Source: Tritrichomonas foetus (lineage: Eukaryota; Parabasalia; Tritrichomonadida; Tritrichomonadidae). From it: a stretch of 54,004 bases of DNA. This document shows, one piece after another, positions 19,159-29,837 of the stretch. The stretch lies in contig MLAK01000718.1 of NCBI GenBank assembly GCA_001839685.1, forward strand, positions 1-54,004. Direction: 5' to 3'. Below the pieces are notes generated by a model. The model searched no databases. It was not told where the DNA came from and worked only from the letters and a program-made list of their open reading frames with translations. Both the position numbers and the translations under genes were made by a program. How positions within the stretch are numbered: position 1 is the first letter of the stretch; the number at the start of each line of letters is the position of its first letter.

Positions 19159-20266
19159 GACTGTCAGGAAATTATGAAATTTTAAAGGACGAATTTGAGA
19201 GATACTTGAATTTCTTTTTATAACAATTGAAAATTCAATGTTTATCGAATTCAAATTTCTTTTGTAGAATTTCAAAGAGTGAAATTTTCCTTTTCCTAAT
19301 ATGAATGAAAAATCTAATACTATTTGTTCCTTCTCCAATTCGGAAAAGAAATTGTAATCTTACTGAAAGACATTGTGTTTTTAATCTAATAAAAAAGTTC
19401 TTTCCGGTAATAATTTCAACACAATTGAGAATTGAAAAACTTTATATTGAAAAATTAATTGTGAGCATAAATATGAATGAACAACTATGTGAATAAGCTG
19501 TTCTTTTTTATCCAACTTGTTAGAATTCGATGTGTTAAATGATAATCAATGTAATCAAGGAAACAAAACATATTATTACATAGATAATATTCTTGTGTAT
19601 TCTTATTCAAAAAAAATATTTATTACTGAAAGAATAACAATTTATTTGTGAGTTCTGTAAAAATTGAATCGACACTACTATTGTATTTTATAACTGCGAT
19701 AATCGGGGAAAAAAAACGATTCACAGTAATTAAAGCTTAACAATTGAATAAATTGATTTCCTCAAAAACAATGAATTTTTCAATACTCTCACAATATTTG
19801 AGTAGAAAATAAAATTTATAAAAATATATCAATGTATTCAATATGATCGAATTTGAATTCAATTTTGATTTTGAGTTGAGAAGAATGAATTTATCCTCTT
19901 ACAAATCCGAAAATGTGATTTATGAACGAAAAATAGAAAATTAGAACACATGTAATGCAAATATACATTTTAATTCACCTTCTTTCTTCAATTTTCTCTT
20001 ATTTCTGACTTTAGAAAATAAAGCATATGTCGAACATAATGAGAAACTGGTTATTACTTCTATCTCACGCTATTTACATTTCTATGCTTCAACTACAAAA
20101 TTATGGTATGATTTTTATCCGAAAAACTATAATAGCAAAAGAGGAATATCAAATTTACATCAAACTCTGTTGATTCTGTCAATGAATTCATGGCTTAATT
20201 CAAAAAGTTTGTCATGGCGCAATAAACTAGCCAAATAATAAGTCAATTATTACGTTACTTATCATA

Positions 20267-20296
20267 AAGTGATTTATCGTCAAGTGATTTATCGTC
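20267..20296. repeat. Tandem duplication of a 15-bp unit
   Basis: AAGTGATTTATCGTC is repeated twice without mismatch. It includes TATCGT, the core of a Myb-binding sequence reported in T. vaginalis (from memory), so both copies could be binding sites for the divergent genes. Confidence 0.5.
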
Positions 20297-20553
20297 TATT
20301 GATTCAAGGACATCAATTTTTTGAGGAAGAAAAAGAAACATTTTAGTAACAACATTGGAAGAATTGGGAATCTCTTTAGAAAAGCATGTTTTCTATCAAT
20401 TCTCAAAGTTGACTAATTATGTATTTAAAAATTTGGTTTATTTTTATTGGTTGGCAAAATCAGGTTTAAGGTTATTTAATGGTGAATTAGATTCGAAAGA
20501 TAAATGATTTTGTGAATGACATAAAACTTAATCAAAATTTTTTTGATGATATT

Positions 20554-20562
20554 GAAAAAGTG
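20554..20562 (+). promoter_or_regulatory. GAAAAAGTG upstream motif
   Basis: GAAAAAGTG, one base from the common form, lies 42 bp before the ATG at 20605 in the sense orientation. Confidence 0.4.
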
Positions 20563-20604
20563 AATTGACGAACTATATAATCCCCTCATTTTTTCATTTG
20601 AAGA

Positions 20605-21636
20605 ATGACAGACGATTCGGCCCCAAAAGAGGAGAATATACCACTTTCTCTTGAAGCCCACGCTCGTGCTTCAAAGAAAACTGGTTCGAAAGTGCGATTC
20701 GTAATAGATAACAAAGATCGAACAACACTCGAAAAGAAAGTCAAAGACAAAACTCCATTCGACCTTCCAGAGCTCGACACTTTTCTTCGATATGATGATC
20801 CGCATGAATTCCTCACAAATTTAAACCAGATCGATTCTGGATCCACATCAAATATATACACGGCCAAATATAACGACGATTATATATGTGTGAAGGAGAT
20901 GCCCCTTACGCCAGAAAATCGAGCAACTCTCATTAACGAGACTCGAATAATGTCGAGCACGAAAAGTGACAATGTTGTGAAGTTTATTTCTGCACATTTG
21001 GTCAACGATAGTATTCTATATATCCTAATGGAACTTATGAATGCTGGCTCGCTTTATACAATTGCATCCAATTGTCAAGAAATTATCAACGAAGGGCATA
21101 TTGCCTACTTTGCACGTGAGATTTTAAAGGGATTGAATGATATCCATAGTAAAAATCGCATTCATCGAGATATAAAAACAGATAATGTTCTACTGAACAT
21201 GGATGGTGAAGTGAAAATCGCTGATTTTGGATTTTCCGCCCAACTCGATAAAAAGAAGAAGAGAGAATCAATTGTTGGAACACCTCATTGGATGGCTCCA
21301 GAATTAATTCAAGGATTCCCCTATTCATTTCCTGTTGATATTTGGGGAGTTGGTGTTCTTTGTCGAGAACTGGTCGAATGTAATCCACCTTACCATTACC
21401 TTCCTCCAATGAAAGCGGTATATGAAATTGTGACACATGGTTTACCGGAATTGAAAAATAAAGAAAAGTTTTCTAATGACTTTTTATCCTTCCTCGATAG
21501 TTGTCTTCAACAGGATCCAGCCAAAAGAGGAACAATTCCCGATTTGCTAAAGCATCCATTCCTTGAAAAGGCATGTGGGAAAGAAGAAATACATCAGTTA
21601 ATTGAAGCAGGCTATGCAGATAATGGTGATGAATAA
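20605..21636 (+). CDS. STE20/PAK-like serine/threonine protein kinase
   Basis: This 343-aa protein has an ATG at 20605. A basic 70-residue N-terminus precedes a kinase domain (about 73-325). The Gly-rich loop is IDSGSTSNIYTAKY, with the catalytic Lys at K97. The catalytic loop is HRDIKTDN (H187-D189) and the metal-binding segment is ADFGFSA (D207). The activation loop ends VGTPHWMAPE, the STE20-family signature, followed by DIWGVGVLCREL. All catalytic residues are present, so the enzyme should be active. No clear CRIB motif is visible, so regulation by Rho GTPases is uncertain. Group I PAK/GCK kinases act on the cytoskeleton and MAPK cascades. Confidence 0.9.
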   Translation: MTDDSAPKEENIPLSLEAHARASKKTGSKVRFVIDNKDRTTLEKKVKDKTPFDLPELDTFLRYDDPHEFLTNLNQIDSGSTSNIYTAKYNDDYICVKEMPLTPENRATLINETRIMSSTKSDNVVKFISAHLVNDSILYILMELMNAGSLYTIASNCQEIINEGHIAYFAREILKGLNDIHSKNRIHRDIKTDNVLLNMDGEVKIADFGFSAQLDKKKKRESIVGTPHWMAPELIQGFPYSFPVDIWGVGVLCRELVECNPPYHYLPPMKAVYEIVTHGLPELKNKEKFSNDFLSFLDSCLQQDPAKRGTIPDLLKHPFLEKACGKEEIHQLIEAGYADNGDE

Positions 21637-21832
21637 TTTTATTGACTGATTAATTTTATTTCTCGTGCAATGTATTATTAACTCCGATTATTTGATCTTT
21701 TTTATTAAATTGAATGTGTTAACTGTTTTTATATGTTTTTCATTCTTTCATGCATTTTTATTAATGAAAAGCTACAATAAAGAAATAAAATGCATATGAA
21801 AAATAAAAATGAAAATGAAAATCAAGTTTCTT

Positions 21833-24259
21833 TTAAAAATCAGACAAGTACGAATCCAATGTAGTAAGGTGGTTTTCGTAGTATTTCAAGGTTTCATCCA
21901 TCGCATTTGTAAAAAGTGTCTCATCCTTAAGTGGAAGTCCAACAAGGAAGTGTTGAAGATACTTTCCGAGAGAGAAAAGGTTTGGATTCTCACTCTTCAA
22001 TAAAACAAAGTTGAACAAACTTTGGGATTCCTCTTCAGTTGGCTTTCCACCAATTTCCAACTCAAACATTTTTTTAACATATTTCACAGCTAAAGACAAT
22101 TGCCTAAGGGCTTCAAGTGGAAGTTCAACAAACATTGCTTTCTGTGCTGCATAGATTGAAAAGACAAATAATTGTCGTGTCTTAAAAAGATGTCTCATTC
22201 TTGCTGGTGAAGATGACACACAAATTTGTTCAATTCCTTGTTCAGGAATATTTTGGAGAAGTTGATCACATCTTTTCAGCATTGGATACTGTGCTCTAAA
22301 TTCGTTCAAAGTGATTTGTTGAAGAAAGAAAGAATGGAGACAACAAGAAACACCACGAATTGCGTATTCAGCGATTGGAGAAATGAATATATTTAATTTG
22401 TAGAAATATTCTTGTAAAAATTCTGAAAAAACAGTCTTTTGAAGAATGAAATCCTGTAATTTCGATTTAATGGTGCTTGCTAAATCTTCTTGTGATTGTA
22501 AGAAAAGAGTTAATAATTGTGAATATAAAATTGGCATAGATTCATCTCTTGTTGCTTCATATTTTTCGATTTCACCTCTTATAATTCGAAGCTGAATTGC
22601 AATTCCAGTTAAAATTTCATCATTTCGCTTTTCAAGTTCAAGATGACGTCGAATTTCATCTTCAAGACCCGGAATGACAGCTCGTTGGTCTTTTTCTGGA
22701 ACACTTTGATAAATCACATAAAGATGTCTCAAATAAGCTTCAGTAATGAATTGTCGTTGTAAAATCATGTTTCGTTCATGGAATTCAGAGAATTTTGTAT
22801 AACCATCAGGTGCTTTTGTATCAACTTCAGCGAACGATAAGAACTTATAAAGCGCTTCACCTGCAAGAGAGGCTGGATTCTTTGGTGGCTTTTCGATTTC
22901 ATTTTCTGGAATGTTCGGTTTCTTGAATCCAAATGCATTGAAATCCCAAACATCAAATCTGAAGAAATCAAAAGCAACACTTTCATTTGTTGGAATATTT
23001 ACGGCATCCTTATTGATGTATTGATCAGGATTTGGTACTTTTTGTAAAACATCAGCAAGTAAATAAACATCTGGTAATGAGAGTAACAATAGAATATAGT
23101 GAATTCCTAAAAGTGGCAACAAATCAACCATTTTTGGTCCGACGATGTTCAAATCGTTTCCATCAACAGCAACAATACTTTCAAGTACATCAGCTAGAGG
23201 AAGGGCTGCTATATTTGCAGAATTGATTCCTTGGTAACGAACTTCGAGCTGTTGCGGATGTAAAACAAATCTGAGAATCTGGGCAAGAATGTTTAATGCT
23301 CGAACTGGCCCAAATGGGCTTGGATCGAGATAGAAGGTTGGTGGAATAATGCCGCAGTTTCTTGGATTCGAAATAGCAGGAGCGAGAACGCAATCAATGA
23401 AAAGTAGCTCAAGCCAAGATAAACGGTCTTCTGGTGTTGATGCTGATTCAACAAAGTGCTTCATGATGTGTTTCACCTCGTTTGGAAAAATGGAAATGTT
23501 GGCTTTCATATTATCTAGCATCTGCCGAGCATAAACACAAAGTTTATCAAAAAGTTTTTGTGAAGAACGTTCTCTTGAAAGTTCAACCAACTCTTGGTCA
23601 CGAACAATGTTAAATATTATATCTCCGATTGACAATCGAAGGAATTGGCTAACTTCGGAAGAGAAAACATAATACTTAATGCAATCAAAAAGCCAATGGC
23701 CACGAAAAGCGCCTGGCGTTAAATTCTGGATTTTGTCTCCAACTTCAAATATGAAGTCGATGAAGTTTTTTTTGAGCTCGACTGTCCAAAAGTGGCCAAA
23801 GAGAGAAGGAATTGTCGAGCATGCGAAAAAGTCGCCTGGTTTTATCCCTTCTGGAAGGTATGGGACAGACTCTGGAAATGAATTAAAATCGAAATTTGCT
23901 AAAAGCCCAGGAAGGTCAAATCTGTTGGCGAAAACTGTTTTGAGGAATTTGTTGATACTTGAGCGAACTGAACCAATTCCAGCCATTTCGACAAGACGAT
24001 CTGAGATTTGATATCCGTTTGGTTTCATAAATGGAAGTTGGGCGATATCTTTAACGTTTGATGAAGTAAGCTTAAGAAAATAGCAGGTACGAATTGAAGT
24101 GAAACAGCGCAATTCTTGTGCTAATTTGACTGCATTTAATAAATCTTTTCGATTGACACGCAATTCGCCTGCGTGAAAGTCTGCATATGCAGAAATTTCT
24201 TTAACTTGCGCATGATAATCGTTGAGCCCTCTGATACAGGGAATGACAGTAGCTTCCAT
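21833..24259 (-). CDS. RasGAP-domain-like protein
   Basis: This 808-aa protein has an ATG at 24259, 76 bp downstream of GAAAAAGTTAAC. Residues about 80-340 resemble a RasGAP domain of the GAPVD1/IQGAP-like sort. They have an early helical part, and then WLELLFIDCVLAPAISNP at about 283-300 corresponding to the FLRxxxPAIxxP signature. The Arg of the FLR signature is replaced and no arginine finger could be assigned, so GAP activity is uncertain. The C-terminal 400 residues are helical, without membrane segments or zinc motifs. GTP-hydrolysis control of a Ras/Rab-type GTPase or a scaffold function is inferred. Confidence 0.65.
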   Translation of the reverse strand: MEATVIPCIRGLNDYHAQVKEISAYADFHAGELRVNRKDLLNAVKLAQELRCFTSIRTCYFLKLTSSNVKDIAQLPFMKPNGYQISDRLVEMAGIGSVRSSINKFLKTVFANRFDLPGLLANFDFNSFPESVPYLPEGIKPGDFFACSTIPSLFGHFWTVELKKNFIDFIFEVGDKIQNLTPGAFRGHWLFDCIKYYVFSSEVSQFLRLSIGDIIFNIVRDQELVELSRERSSQKLFDKLCVYARQMLDNMKANISIFPNEVKHIMKHFVESASTPEDRLSWLELLFIDCVLAPAISNPRNCGIIPPTFYLDPSPFGPVRALNILAQILRFVLHPQQLEVRYQGINSANIAALPLADVLESIVAVDGNDLNIVGPKMVDLLPLLGIHYILLLLSLPDVYLLADVLQKVPNPDQYINKDAVNIPTNESVAFDFFRFDVWDFNAFGFKKPNIPENEIEKPPKNPASLAGEALYKFLSFAEVDTKAPDGYTKFSEFHERNMILQRQFITEAYLRHLYVIYQSVPEKDQRAVIPGLEDEIRRHLELEKRNDEILTGIAIQLRIIRGEIEKYEATRDESMPILYSQLLTLFLQSQEDLASTIKSKLQDFILQKTVFSEFLQEYFYKLNIFISPIAEYAIRGVSCCLHSFFLQQITLNEFRAQYPMLKRCDQLLQNIPEQGIEQICVSSSPARMRHLFKTRQLFVFSIYAAQKAMFVELPLEALRQLSLAVKYVKKMFELEIGGKPTEEESQSLFNFVLLKSENPNLFSLGKYLQHFLVGLPLKDETLFTNAMDETLKYYENHLTTLDSYLSDF

Positions 24260-24803
24260 TAATGTGGTGTAAACCTATGAAACAATATTTTAAAATAATT
24301 GAAAAACCACTGTTTTCTTTTGAATACAGATGTTAACTTTTTCAATAACAACCTTTCTTTTTCTTTCATTTTCTGATTTCTTTCAATACTTTATTCAAAA
24401 GTCCCCTCAAATAAATTAGCACTTTTTTTATTTGTGTTAAGTCTATCTCGATCATCAAGATAAAAGAAAGTCAAATTTACTAACAAAATTAAATTTCTCA
24501 TATCTATATAAGATCATAATTGCTTTCAAATCCATTCTTAATTAATAAGAGTCTCATCTCATTCTAAAATTTCATTGATTATCGTTGCCATCTAAAAAGC
24601 TTGATGTTTTTCCCAAATGTGTAGTTTCAAATAACTCATTTGAATGTCAGAATCAGTAATGAGAATGATTCTCTTATGATGTATTATTGAAAGAAAATAT
24701 TAATAATAAAAATTGAATATAAGACAAAATCAATGAAAGATGAAAATCAATATTGATTTAAATATTTAATCACAAATATCAATTTGAATAACAATGATGA
24801 GCT
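24260..24803. other. Intergenic region
   Basis: No gene is seen in this 540-bp AT-rich stretch, which contains the minus-strand promoter motif at 24335-24343. Confidence 0.5.
24335..24343 (-). promoter_or_regulatory. GAAAAAGTT upstream motif
   Basis: The minus strand reads GAAAAAGTTAAC, 76 bp upstream of the ATG at 24259. Confidence 0.45.
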
Positions 24804-25541
24804 TCAGCGAAGAACGAATAAATAAACAGGTAATAATTCTGTATCCCAGTCTGGTTGTTGGCAGTCCTCGACAATTTTTAAGCCAGCTTTATTAAAAAGA
24901 TCGATGTATGATTTCTTTGTCCTTGCAAATGAATGATCTTCCGGATTCCACATGGCAAAAGACTTATCTTCAATTTCATCATCTGGATATCCATTTTCTT
25001 TGACGATAATTTTACCATATTTATTTAAATGATTTTTGGATGCCTTCAAAAGTCGAACGCAGTCGCTATCAGTGAGATACATAAGTGTCCACTGGACCCA
25101 GAAGCAGTCATACTTATCGGTGATTGTCCAATCTTGAGCACCGCACGAAAAAGTGTTAATTTTTACGTTTGGATATAAATCGGCGATCTCTTTTTTGGCA
25201 ACTTCCAAAAAAGAAGGAACAGGCTCAACCAAATCAATTTCTTCAAAAAATTTGGCAAGAACATTTTTAGACACTCTTCCGATTCCTGCCCCCAGATCTG
25301 CCACTCTTTTCTTCCCCATGTTGTGCTCTTTCATATACTTTTTAAGAATTACTTTTGAAAAGTCGACGTCAACTTTGTGGGTGTAAGTAAATCCTGCAAG
25401 CATGCCTGAATTTGTCGATTCCTGTTTACTCCAGTAATTCGGGCCGGTTTGATAAAACTTGTCGCCATAGTAATTAGTTACATCATCTGGTTTGAAGAAA
25501 CCTTCTTCAGCATATGGATCACGACTCCAGATGCTTCCCAT
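24804..25541 (-). CDS. Protein N-terminal methyltransferase, NTMT1/NRMT1 type
   Basis: This 245-aa protein has an ATG at 25541. It aligns along its length with the NTMT1 family, which methylates the alpha-amino group of proteins starting X-Pro-Lys after Met removal (for example RCC1 or ribosomal proteins). It has FYQTGPNYW at the front, a Gly-Met-Leu-Ala-Gly segment (GGxGH-like in animals), and the SAM motif DLGAGIGRVSK at about 98-108. It continues with DLVEP (motif II), CGAQDW, FWVQWTLMYLTD (substrate channel with Trp/Gln) and IVKEN, and ends YLFVLR like animal NTMT1. The N-terminal 40 residues are extra. No membrane segment is present. Localisation is probably nuclear or cytosolic. Confidence 0.9.
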   Translation of the reverse strand: MGSIWSRDPYAEEGFFKPDDVTNYYGDKFYQTGPNYWSKQESTNSGMLAGFTYTHKVDVDFSKVILKKYMKEHNMGKKRVADLGAGIGRVSKNVLAKFFEEIDLVEPVPSFLEVAKKEIADLYPNVKINTFSCGAQDWTITDKYDCFWVQWTLMYLTDSDCVRLLKASKNHLNKYGKIIVKENGYPDDEIEDKSFAMWNPEDHSFARTKKSYIDLFNKAGLKIVEDCQQPDWDTELLPVYLFVLR

Positions 25542-26020
25542 TCGCTATTTTGAGTGTTTGGGACCAAATATGTTAAGAATAGAAACAATCGTTATTCAAA
25601 ATATCAATGATTTAACTTTTTACAAAGTTTAGGTTCATAACATTCAAATTTCTCAACCTCATAATATCCTTTGAAATTCTCAATAAATATGGTTTATAAT
25701 CTGTATTCGATATTTAATTAAAATATGTTCACTTAATTTAAAAGATTAATCTTTAGTATCCAAAATAGATTCATATTTTCCTACAATAAAAAAGATGGAT
25801 ATATTAACTTTTTCAAGGGTTAACCCCTCAATTAACTTTTCAAAGACCATATAAATACTGAAAAAATTCAAAGAATTTGTTGTTATTTTCTGAATGTCAC
25901 TTTCAATTTGTGATGATAAATTCTATGGTTTACGATGATGATTTAAATTAAAAACTAAAAGATGTCTCTATCTCAATATCAGAGTATTTTTAATTTCTAA
26001 CATCAGAGTCGTTCTCGTCA
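25542..26020. other. Divergent promoter region
   Basis: This is the space between divergent methyltransferase and LRR genes. It contains AACTTTTTA (25614-25622), AACTTTTTC (25806-25814) and a dense TTAACTTTT/GGTTAACCCC cluster to 25845. No gene is seen. Confidence 0.5.
25614..25622 (-). promoter_or_regulatory. TAAAAAGTT upstream motif
   Basis: The minus strand reads TAAAAAGTTAAA, 73 bp upstream of the ATG at 25541. Confidence 0.4.
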
Positions 26021-28108
26021 ATGGTAAGCCGAAAAACTGAACCGATTATTAAAGACGACTTCGTATTGATCAAAAATCATCGAAACAAGGAAGGAAGACG
26101 CTACTGCGTCGCCACAACAGCTGCGCTTTATCTCTGCAAGACAATCAAGTTTTTTCGACCTTTCAAGATTGCCCAAATCTTTCCGTGGGTGAATTTATTA
26201 GAAATTTCGACGAATGAAAATTCCAACTCAAAAAAAACGATTTTCAGATTCAAATCAAACGACGGAGATTCTACCGAAAATGTAGAAATCTTTTTCGACG
26301 ACATTAATGCATATTTGATTCCAGTATTATCAGAATTGTATCAATTCTTCGGATCAGTTTTTCCTTTCAAAACCGATTTCAATGATGGAATACTTAGTAA
26401 TTATGAATTTCACCTCAATCCAGGCTGTTACATTGCATATTTATATATTTCATTTTGCAAGTCGATGGAAATCACTCCAAATGAGTCACTTTTTAACAAC
26501 TTGCTTGACTTACAAAGCATCCCACAAATAAAAATTGATTTTGTCGAACTTCGTGTCGATCAAAAATCGCTAAAGCCATTTTTGCATTCCATCAGATTTT
26601 TAAATAACATTTTTTCCTTACACATTCCAGGAAATGAAATATCAAATTTCAATAACAATGGTGCTTTCTGTTATCTTAGAGATATTATTGGAAATAATGA
26701 AGGATTATCTTCTCTTTTTATCGATGGATTTGATTCATTAAACAATTTCGAAGAATTTACTGCAACAGTTGCGTCGTCTTCTATTAGAACGATATGCTTC
26801 CGAAATATTGACTTTCCTACTCCACTTCTTGTTCAGTTTTTCCAAATGATTCAAAATTCCGAATTAATGGAATTAAAATTTATTCATTGTAAAATTGAAA
26901 ACAACATTGTTCAATTCATGATGAACGATCCAATGCTTTTTGCTCGACTTTCAGTTCTTGCATTTAATGAAAGTGATCTTTTTCAAAACATTGTTGATTT
27001 AAGACGATATTTTCACTTTTTAAACGAAGCAAAAATTAGTGGAATTGAATTAGTTGATGATCATATTGATGTTGCTGAAGTATTTAATATTTTAAGTAAT
27101 TATCCAAAATTGCCGTTGGTTTCTTTAAATTTGTCAAAAAATGATTGTATTCACTTTTCTGGACATTACAGTCTCCCTGTTACTCTAACTGAGCTAATTT
27201 TACAAAAAGTGAAATGGACAACCAATTCTCTCCTCAGTATCATGACTTCACAACGTTTTCAGAATCAAATAACAATCGATCTTTCATGTCTCCAGGGAAA
27301 TGTTTCTGATCTTCACAACTCTTTCAATCCAACTGATTCAAATAACTTTCGAACGATTATTTGGAATAATAATGTGATTTCCGCTAAATTTTTCATGTTT
27401 TTAAAGCAATATAGAGATCTTACAAAACTAAGTCTAAATGAATGTACATATGAGCATGGAACTGGACCAGATATTGCAAATACAATGATTTTATATTTAC
27501 AAAGTGCAAAATTGAAGGAACTTTCCATTTGTGGATCACATGGAAACCAACATGCAAACCAACATGCAAACTTAGTGAATAGTTTATTTGCAGTAATTCG
27601 AACACATCAAACTTTGGAATCAATAGATATTACTGATAACTCCATCGGTGATATCGGTGTTCGAAATTTTGTGCGGGCAATTGAAGGAAACACATTAATT
27701 TCTCAAATTGCATTCGATGGAAGCAATATGGTAAATTCTGAATTCATGGTTCAAGTTTTTAATAAACTTTCAACATTCAAACATTTAACAAATATTGCCT
27801 ATCCGAAAAATGACATAGATAATCTTATAAAAAATGGTGGAGATAAATCGAAATTGGATGAAGCTTGGAAAAAACTTCAGGCTGAAGTTGCCAAACATCA
27901 AAAAATGATGGATAGTAAACCTCCAGTTGAAACAGTTGATTCAAAACATTTTGTCTCATGGGATATTTCAATTTCATTACCACCTATTGATAAAACTGAT
28001 CATTGGTCGAATTTAAGGAACAGATTCACACTTGCCAATATTACAGGAATGCAAAAATTAAATATTGAAAATGATCAGAATAATTTGATCATTCTTGACG
28101 GTGATTGA
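26021..28108 (+). CDS. CARMIL-like leucine-rich-repeat protein
   Basis: This 695-aa protein has an ATG at 26021. Residues 1-110 look like the PH-type fold that opens CARMIL proteins: strands with RRYCVATTAALYLCKT and a terminal helix LIPVLSELYQFFG. Residues about 170-610 carry irregular ribonuclease-inhibitor-like leucine-rich repeats, including VSLNLSKNDCI, LTKLSLNECTY, and LESIDITDNSIGDIGVRNFVRAI near the end. The tail is short and has no obvious CPI motif. CARMIL proteins bind capping protein and membranes at sites of actin assembly. That role is inferred. A 12-bp internal duplication (27540-27563) doubles an Asn-Gln-His-Ala unit. Confidence 0.7.
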   Translation: MVSRKTEPIIKDDFVLIKNHRNKEGRRYCVATTAALYLCKTIKFFRPFKIAQIFPWVNLLEISTNENSNSKKTIFRFKSNDGDSTENVEIFFDDINAYLIPVLSELYQFFGSVFPFKTDFNDGILSNYEFHLNPGCYIAYLYISFCKSMEITPNESLFNNLLDLQSIPQIKIDFVELRVDQKSLKPFLHSIRFLNNIFSLHIPGNEISNFNNNGAFCYLRDIIGNNEGLSSLFIDGFDSLNNFEEFTATVASSSIRTICFRNIDFPTPLLVQFFQMIQNSELMELKFIHCKIENNIVQFMMNDPMLFARLSVLAFNESDLFQNIVDLRRYFHFLNEAKISGIELVDDHIDVAEVFNILSNYPKLPLVSLNLSKNDCIHFSGHYSLPVTLTELILQKVKWTTNSLLSIMTSQRFQNQITIDLSCLQGNVSDLHNSFNPTDSNNFRTIIWNNNVISAKFFMFLKQYRDLTKLSLNECTYEHGTGPDIANTMILYLQSAKLKELSICGSHGNQHANQHANLVNSLFAVIRTHQTLESIDITDNSIGDIGVRNFVRAIEGNTLISQIAFDGSNMVNSEFMVQVFNKLSTFKHLTNIAYPKNDIDNLIKNGGDKSKLDEAWKKLQAEVAKHQKMMDSKPPVETVDSKHFVSWDISISLPPIDKTDHWSNLRNRFTLANITGMQKLNIENDQNNLIILDGD

Positions 28109-28868
28109 TATTATTGTTTTTTATTTATGTATAGATTTATTTATTTATTGATGTTCGAACTGTAAAATATTTTATTTCTATATTTTTACGATTTGTCTTT
28201 CGTTCTTTTTACCTTTTTATGTTTTCCTTTGTTTGGGTACACAGATGTTTTCAGAGTCTGATCATTTTTTGATACAAGATTGGTATTCATAATGAGAAAT
28301 CAGAGTCTGGAATTGTTGAATTCAGTTGTAAGTGATTTTTCTATGAGTTCTGTTCTCCTTGGAAAAATCTTCTTTTCTAGTGAGCCGTCATAGTGATATA
28401 TCATTAAACCTGGGTGTCCTCCAATGTCCTATTAGACCAAAAGAACCAGCTAAGATTACAATGAATATCCTCCTTCGATTTATTCCTCTTTCTGCTATTA
28501 TTTCCCTCATTTATTTAATCTTTTATCCCACCTTTACATAGCTCAAAGCATGATTTTAATCAGTTAAAAACAAATCTACATATTAGTTTCATTTATTCGT
28601 GTTGATTATCTAAACAGCAAATGTGTAAAATGATGCATTTATTGTGAAAATCCGAAATATTTTTAACACTTCAGAATTGTTTACATTGACATAAAAGTTT
28701 TTATTTCCCTGATGGTCTTAATGACTAAAAAATGGAGAGTAATTGGGGATGAGAATCATTTTTTGTATGTTTTTGACATTTTCATCGTTTTCGTGAAATC
28801 GAAAACGATATACACTCAATTCCATCAAATCATTTTTGAAATTGCATTAATTTCACATCATTTTTGAT
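28109..28868. other. Intergenic region
   Basis: About 760 bp without a convincing gene. A short open frame (28359-28541) has no domain. A 10-bp perfect inverted repeat at 28784-28809 lies 60 bp before the next ATG. Confidence 0.5.
28784..28809. promoter_or_regulatory. 10-bp inverted repeat containing AACGAT
   Basis: The arms ATCGTTTTCG (28784-28793) and CGAAAACGAT (28800-28809) are exact complements around TGAAAT. Each arm holds AACGAT/ATCGTT, like a T. vaginalis upstream element (from memory). The last base is 60 bp before the ATG at 28869. A binding site for a dimeric factor is inferred. Confidence 0.45.
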
Positions 28869-29837
28869 ATGCGTGTGTATATTCTTGGTGCTGGTGCCAT
28901 GGGCACAATGTATGGAACAACTCTGATCAAAGGTGGACATGATGTAATCTTCCTTGACTCTTGGCAACCTCTTCTGGATAATATGAAATCAAATCCAATA
29001 GCTGAAAGAAGGACTGATGATGGCAATGTTGAAGAAGTACCAGTCAAAGTTATTCCAATGGCAGAAGCTCCTAATGAGCCAGGAGATTTTATAATTGTCA
29101 CTGTCAAGTCATCTATGACCCAAGGCGTAATGGATATTATTAAGCCACGTGGAATAATTGGTCCTAATACCCTTATTATGACATTCCAAGGAGGATTCGA
29201 AAACCCTGAGATTATTGCAAATCACATGGATGTTAAAGGAAATTGTCTTCCTGCATTTACATCATCATATTGCAAAGCAGTTGGAATGATGTCAATCGAA
29301 AACTTCGGCATCAAAAGGTCTACACTTTGGCCTATGGGTTTACCAACAGACCAGAAGCCGCCACAAAATGTCGTAAGTGCTGTTGATGAACTTAACAAAG
29401 CGGGATGTCATTTTGACTTAACACCTGAAGCAATTACAGATAGGTGGAAGCTTTTAGTTTATTATCCAACCAATATTGCTGTTTCATCAATTGTTGGCCT
29501 TAATTTTGGTGATTGTTGGAATACTCCAGAATGTCAAGAACTTTTAATATATCTTGCTAAAGAATGTGCACTTATTGCAAAGCTTGATGGTGTTGATGAA
29601 AACTATTTCAATGAAGAAATTGCAGTTAAAACCGTAAAAGATATTGCAGTTGATGGCTCACCAACTCATGCTGGTTCAATGCTTCAAGATGTAAGAAACA
29701 AAAGGATTACAGAAATTGATGGAACAAATGGTGCTCTTTTGAGAAGAGCTGCAGTTCATAAAATCGATCTTCCATATACTCGAGCTGTGTTTGCTATTGT
29801 GCGAACAATTGAACAAAATTATAACAATGGAGTTTAA
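28869..29837 (+). CDS. Ketopantoate reductase-like (ApbA/PanE family) dehydrogenase
   Basis: This 322-aa protein has an ATG at 28869. An N-terminal Rossmann motif YILGAGAMGTMYG (about 4-16) would bind NAD(P)H. It is followed by FIIVTVKSS (about 74-82), the usual second strand with the conserved Lys. The C-terminal domain has RWKLLVYYPTN with the catalytic Lys and Asn, then the family ending SPTHAGSMLQDVRNKRITEIDGTNGAL, matching the family pattern S..SM..D...G+.TEid..nG. This family reduces 2-dehydropantoate or related 2-oxo acids. The strong bacterial look suggests acquisition by lateral transfer. The substrate cannot be read from sequence, and a full pantothenate pathway is not expected in trichomonads. 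Confidence 0.85.
   Translation: MRVYILGAGAMGTMYGTTLIKGGHDVIFLDSWQPLLDNMKSNPIAERRTDDGNVEEVPVKVIPMAEAPNEPGDFIIVTVKSSMTQGVMDIIKPRGIIGPNTLIMTFQGGFENPEIIANHMDVKGNCLPAFTSSYCKAVGMMSIENFGIKRSTLWPMGLPTDQKPPQNVVSAVDELNKAGCHFDLTPEAITDRWKLLVYYPTNIAVSSIVGLNFGDCWNTPECQELLIYLAKECALIAKLDGVDENYFNEEIAVKTVKDIAVDGSPTHAGSMLQDVRNKRITEIDGTNGALLRRAAVHKIDLPYTRAVFAIVRTIEQNYNNGV

Larger units (their letters stand above)
19159..20604. other. Intergenic region between divergent Myb and kinase genes
   Basis: About 1.4 kb of AT-rich DNA with no gene recognised. It contains a perfect 15-bp tandem duplication (AAGTGATTTATCGTC twice, 20267-20296). GAAAAAGTG lies near its right end. Confidence 0.5.
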
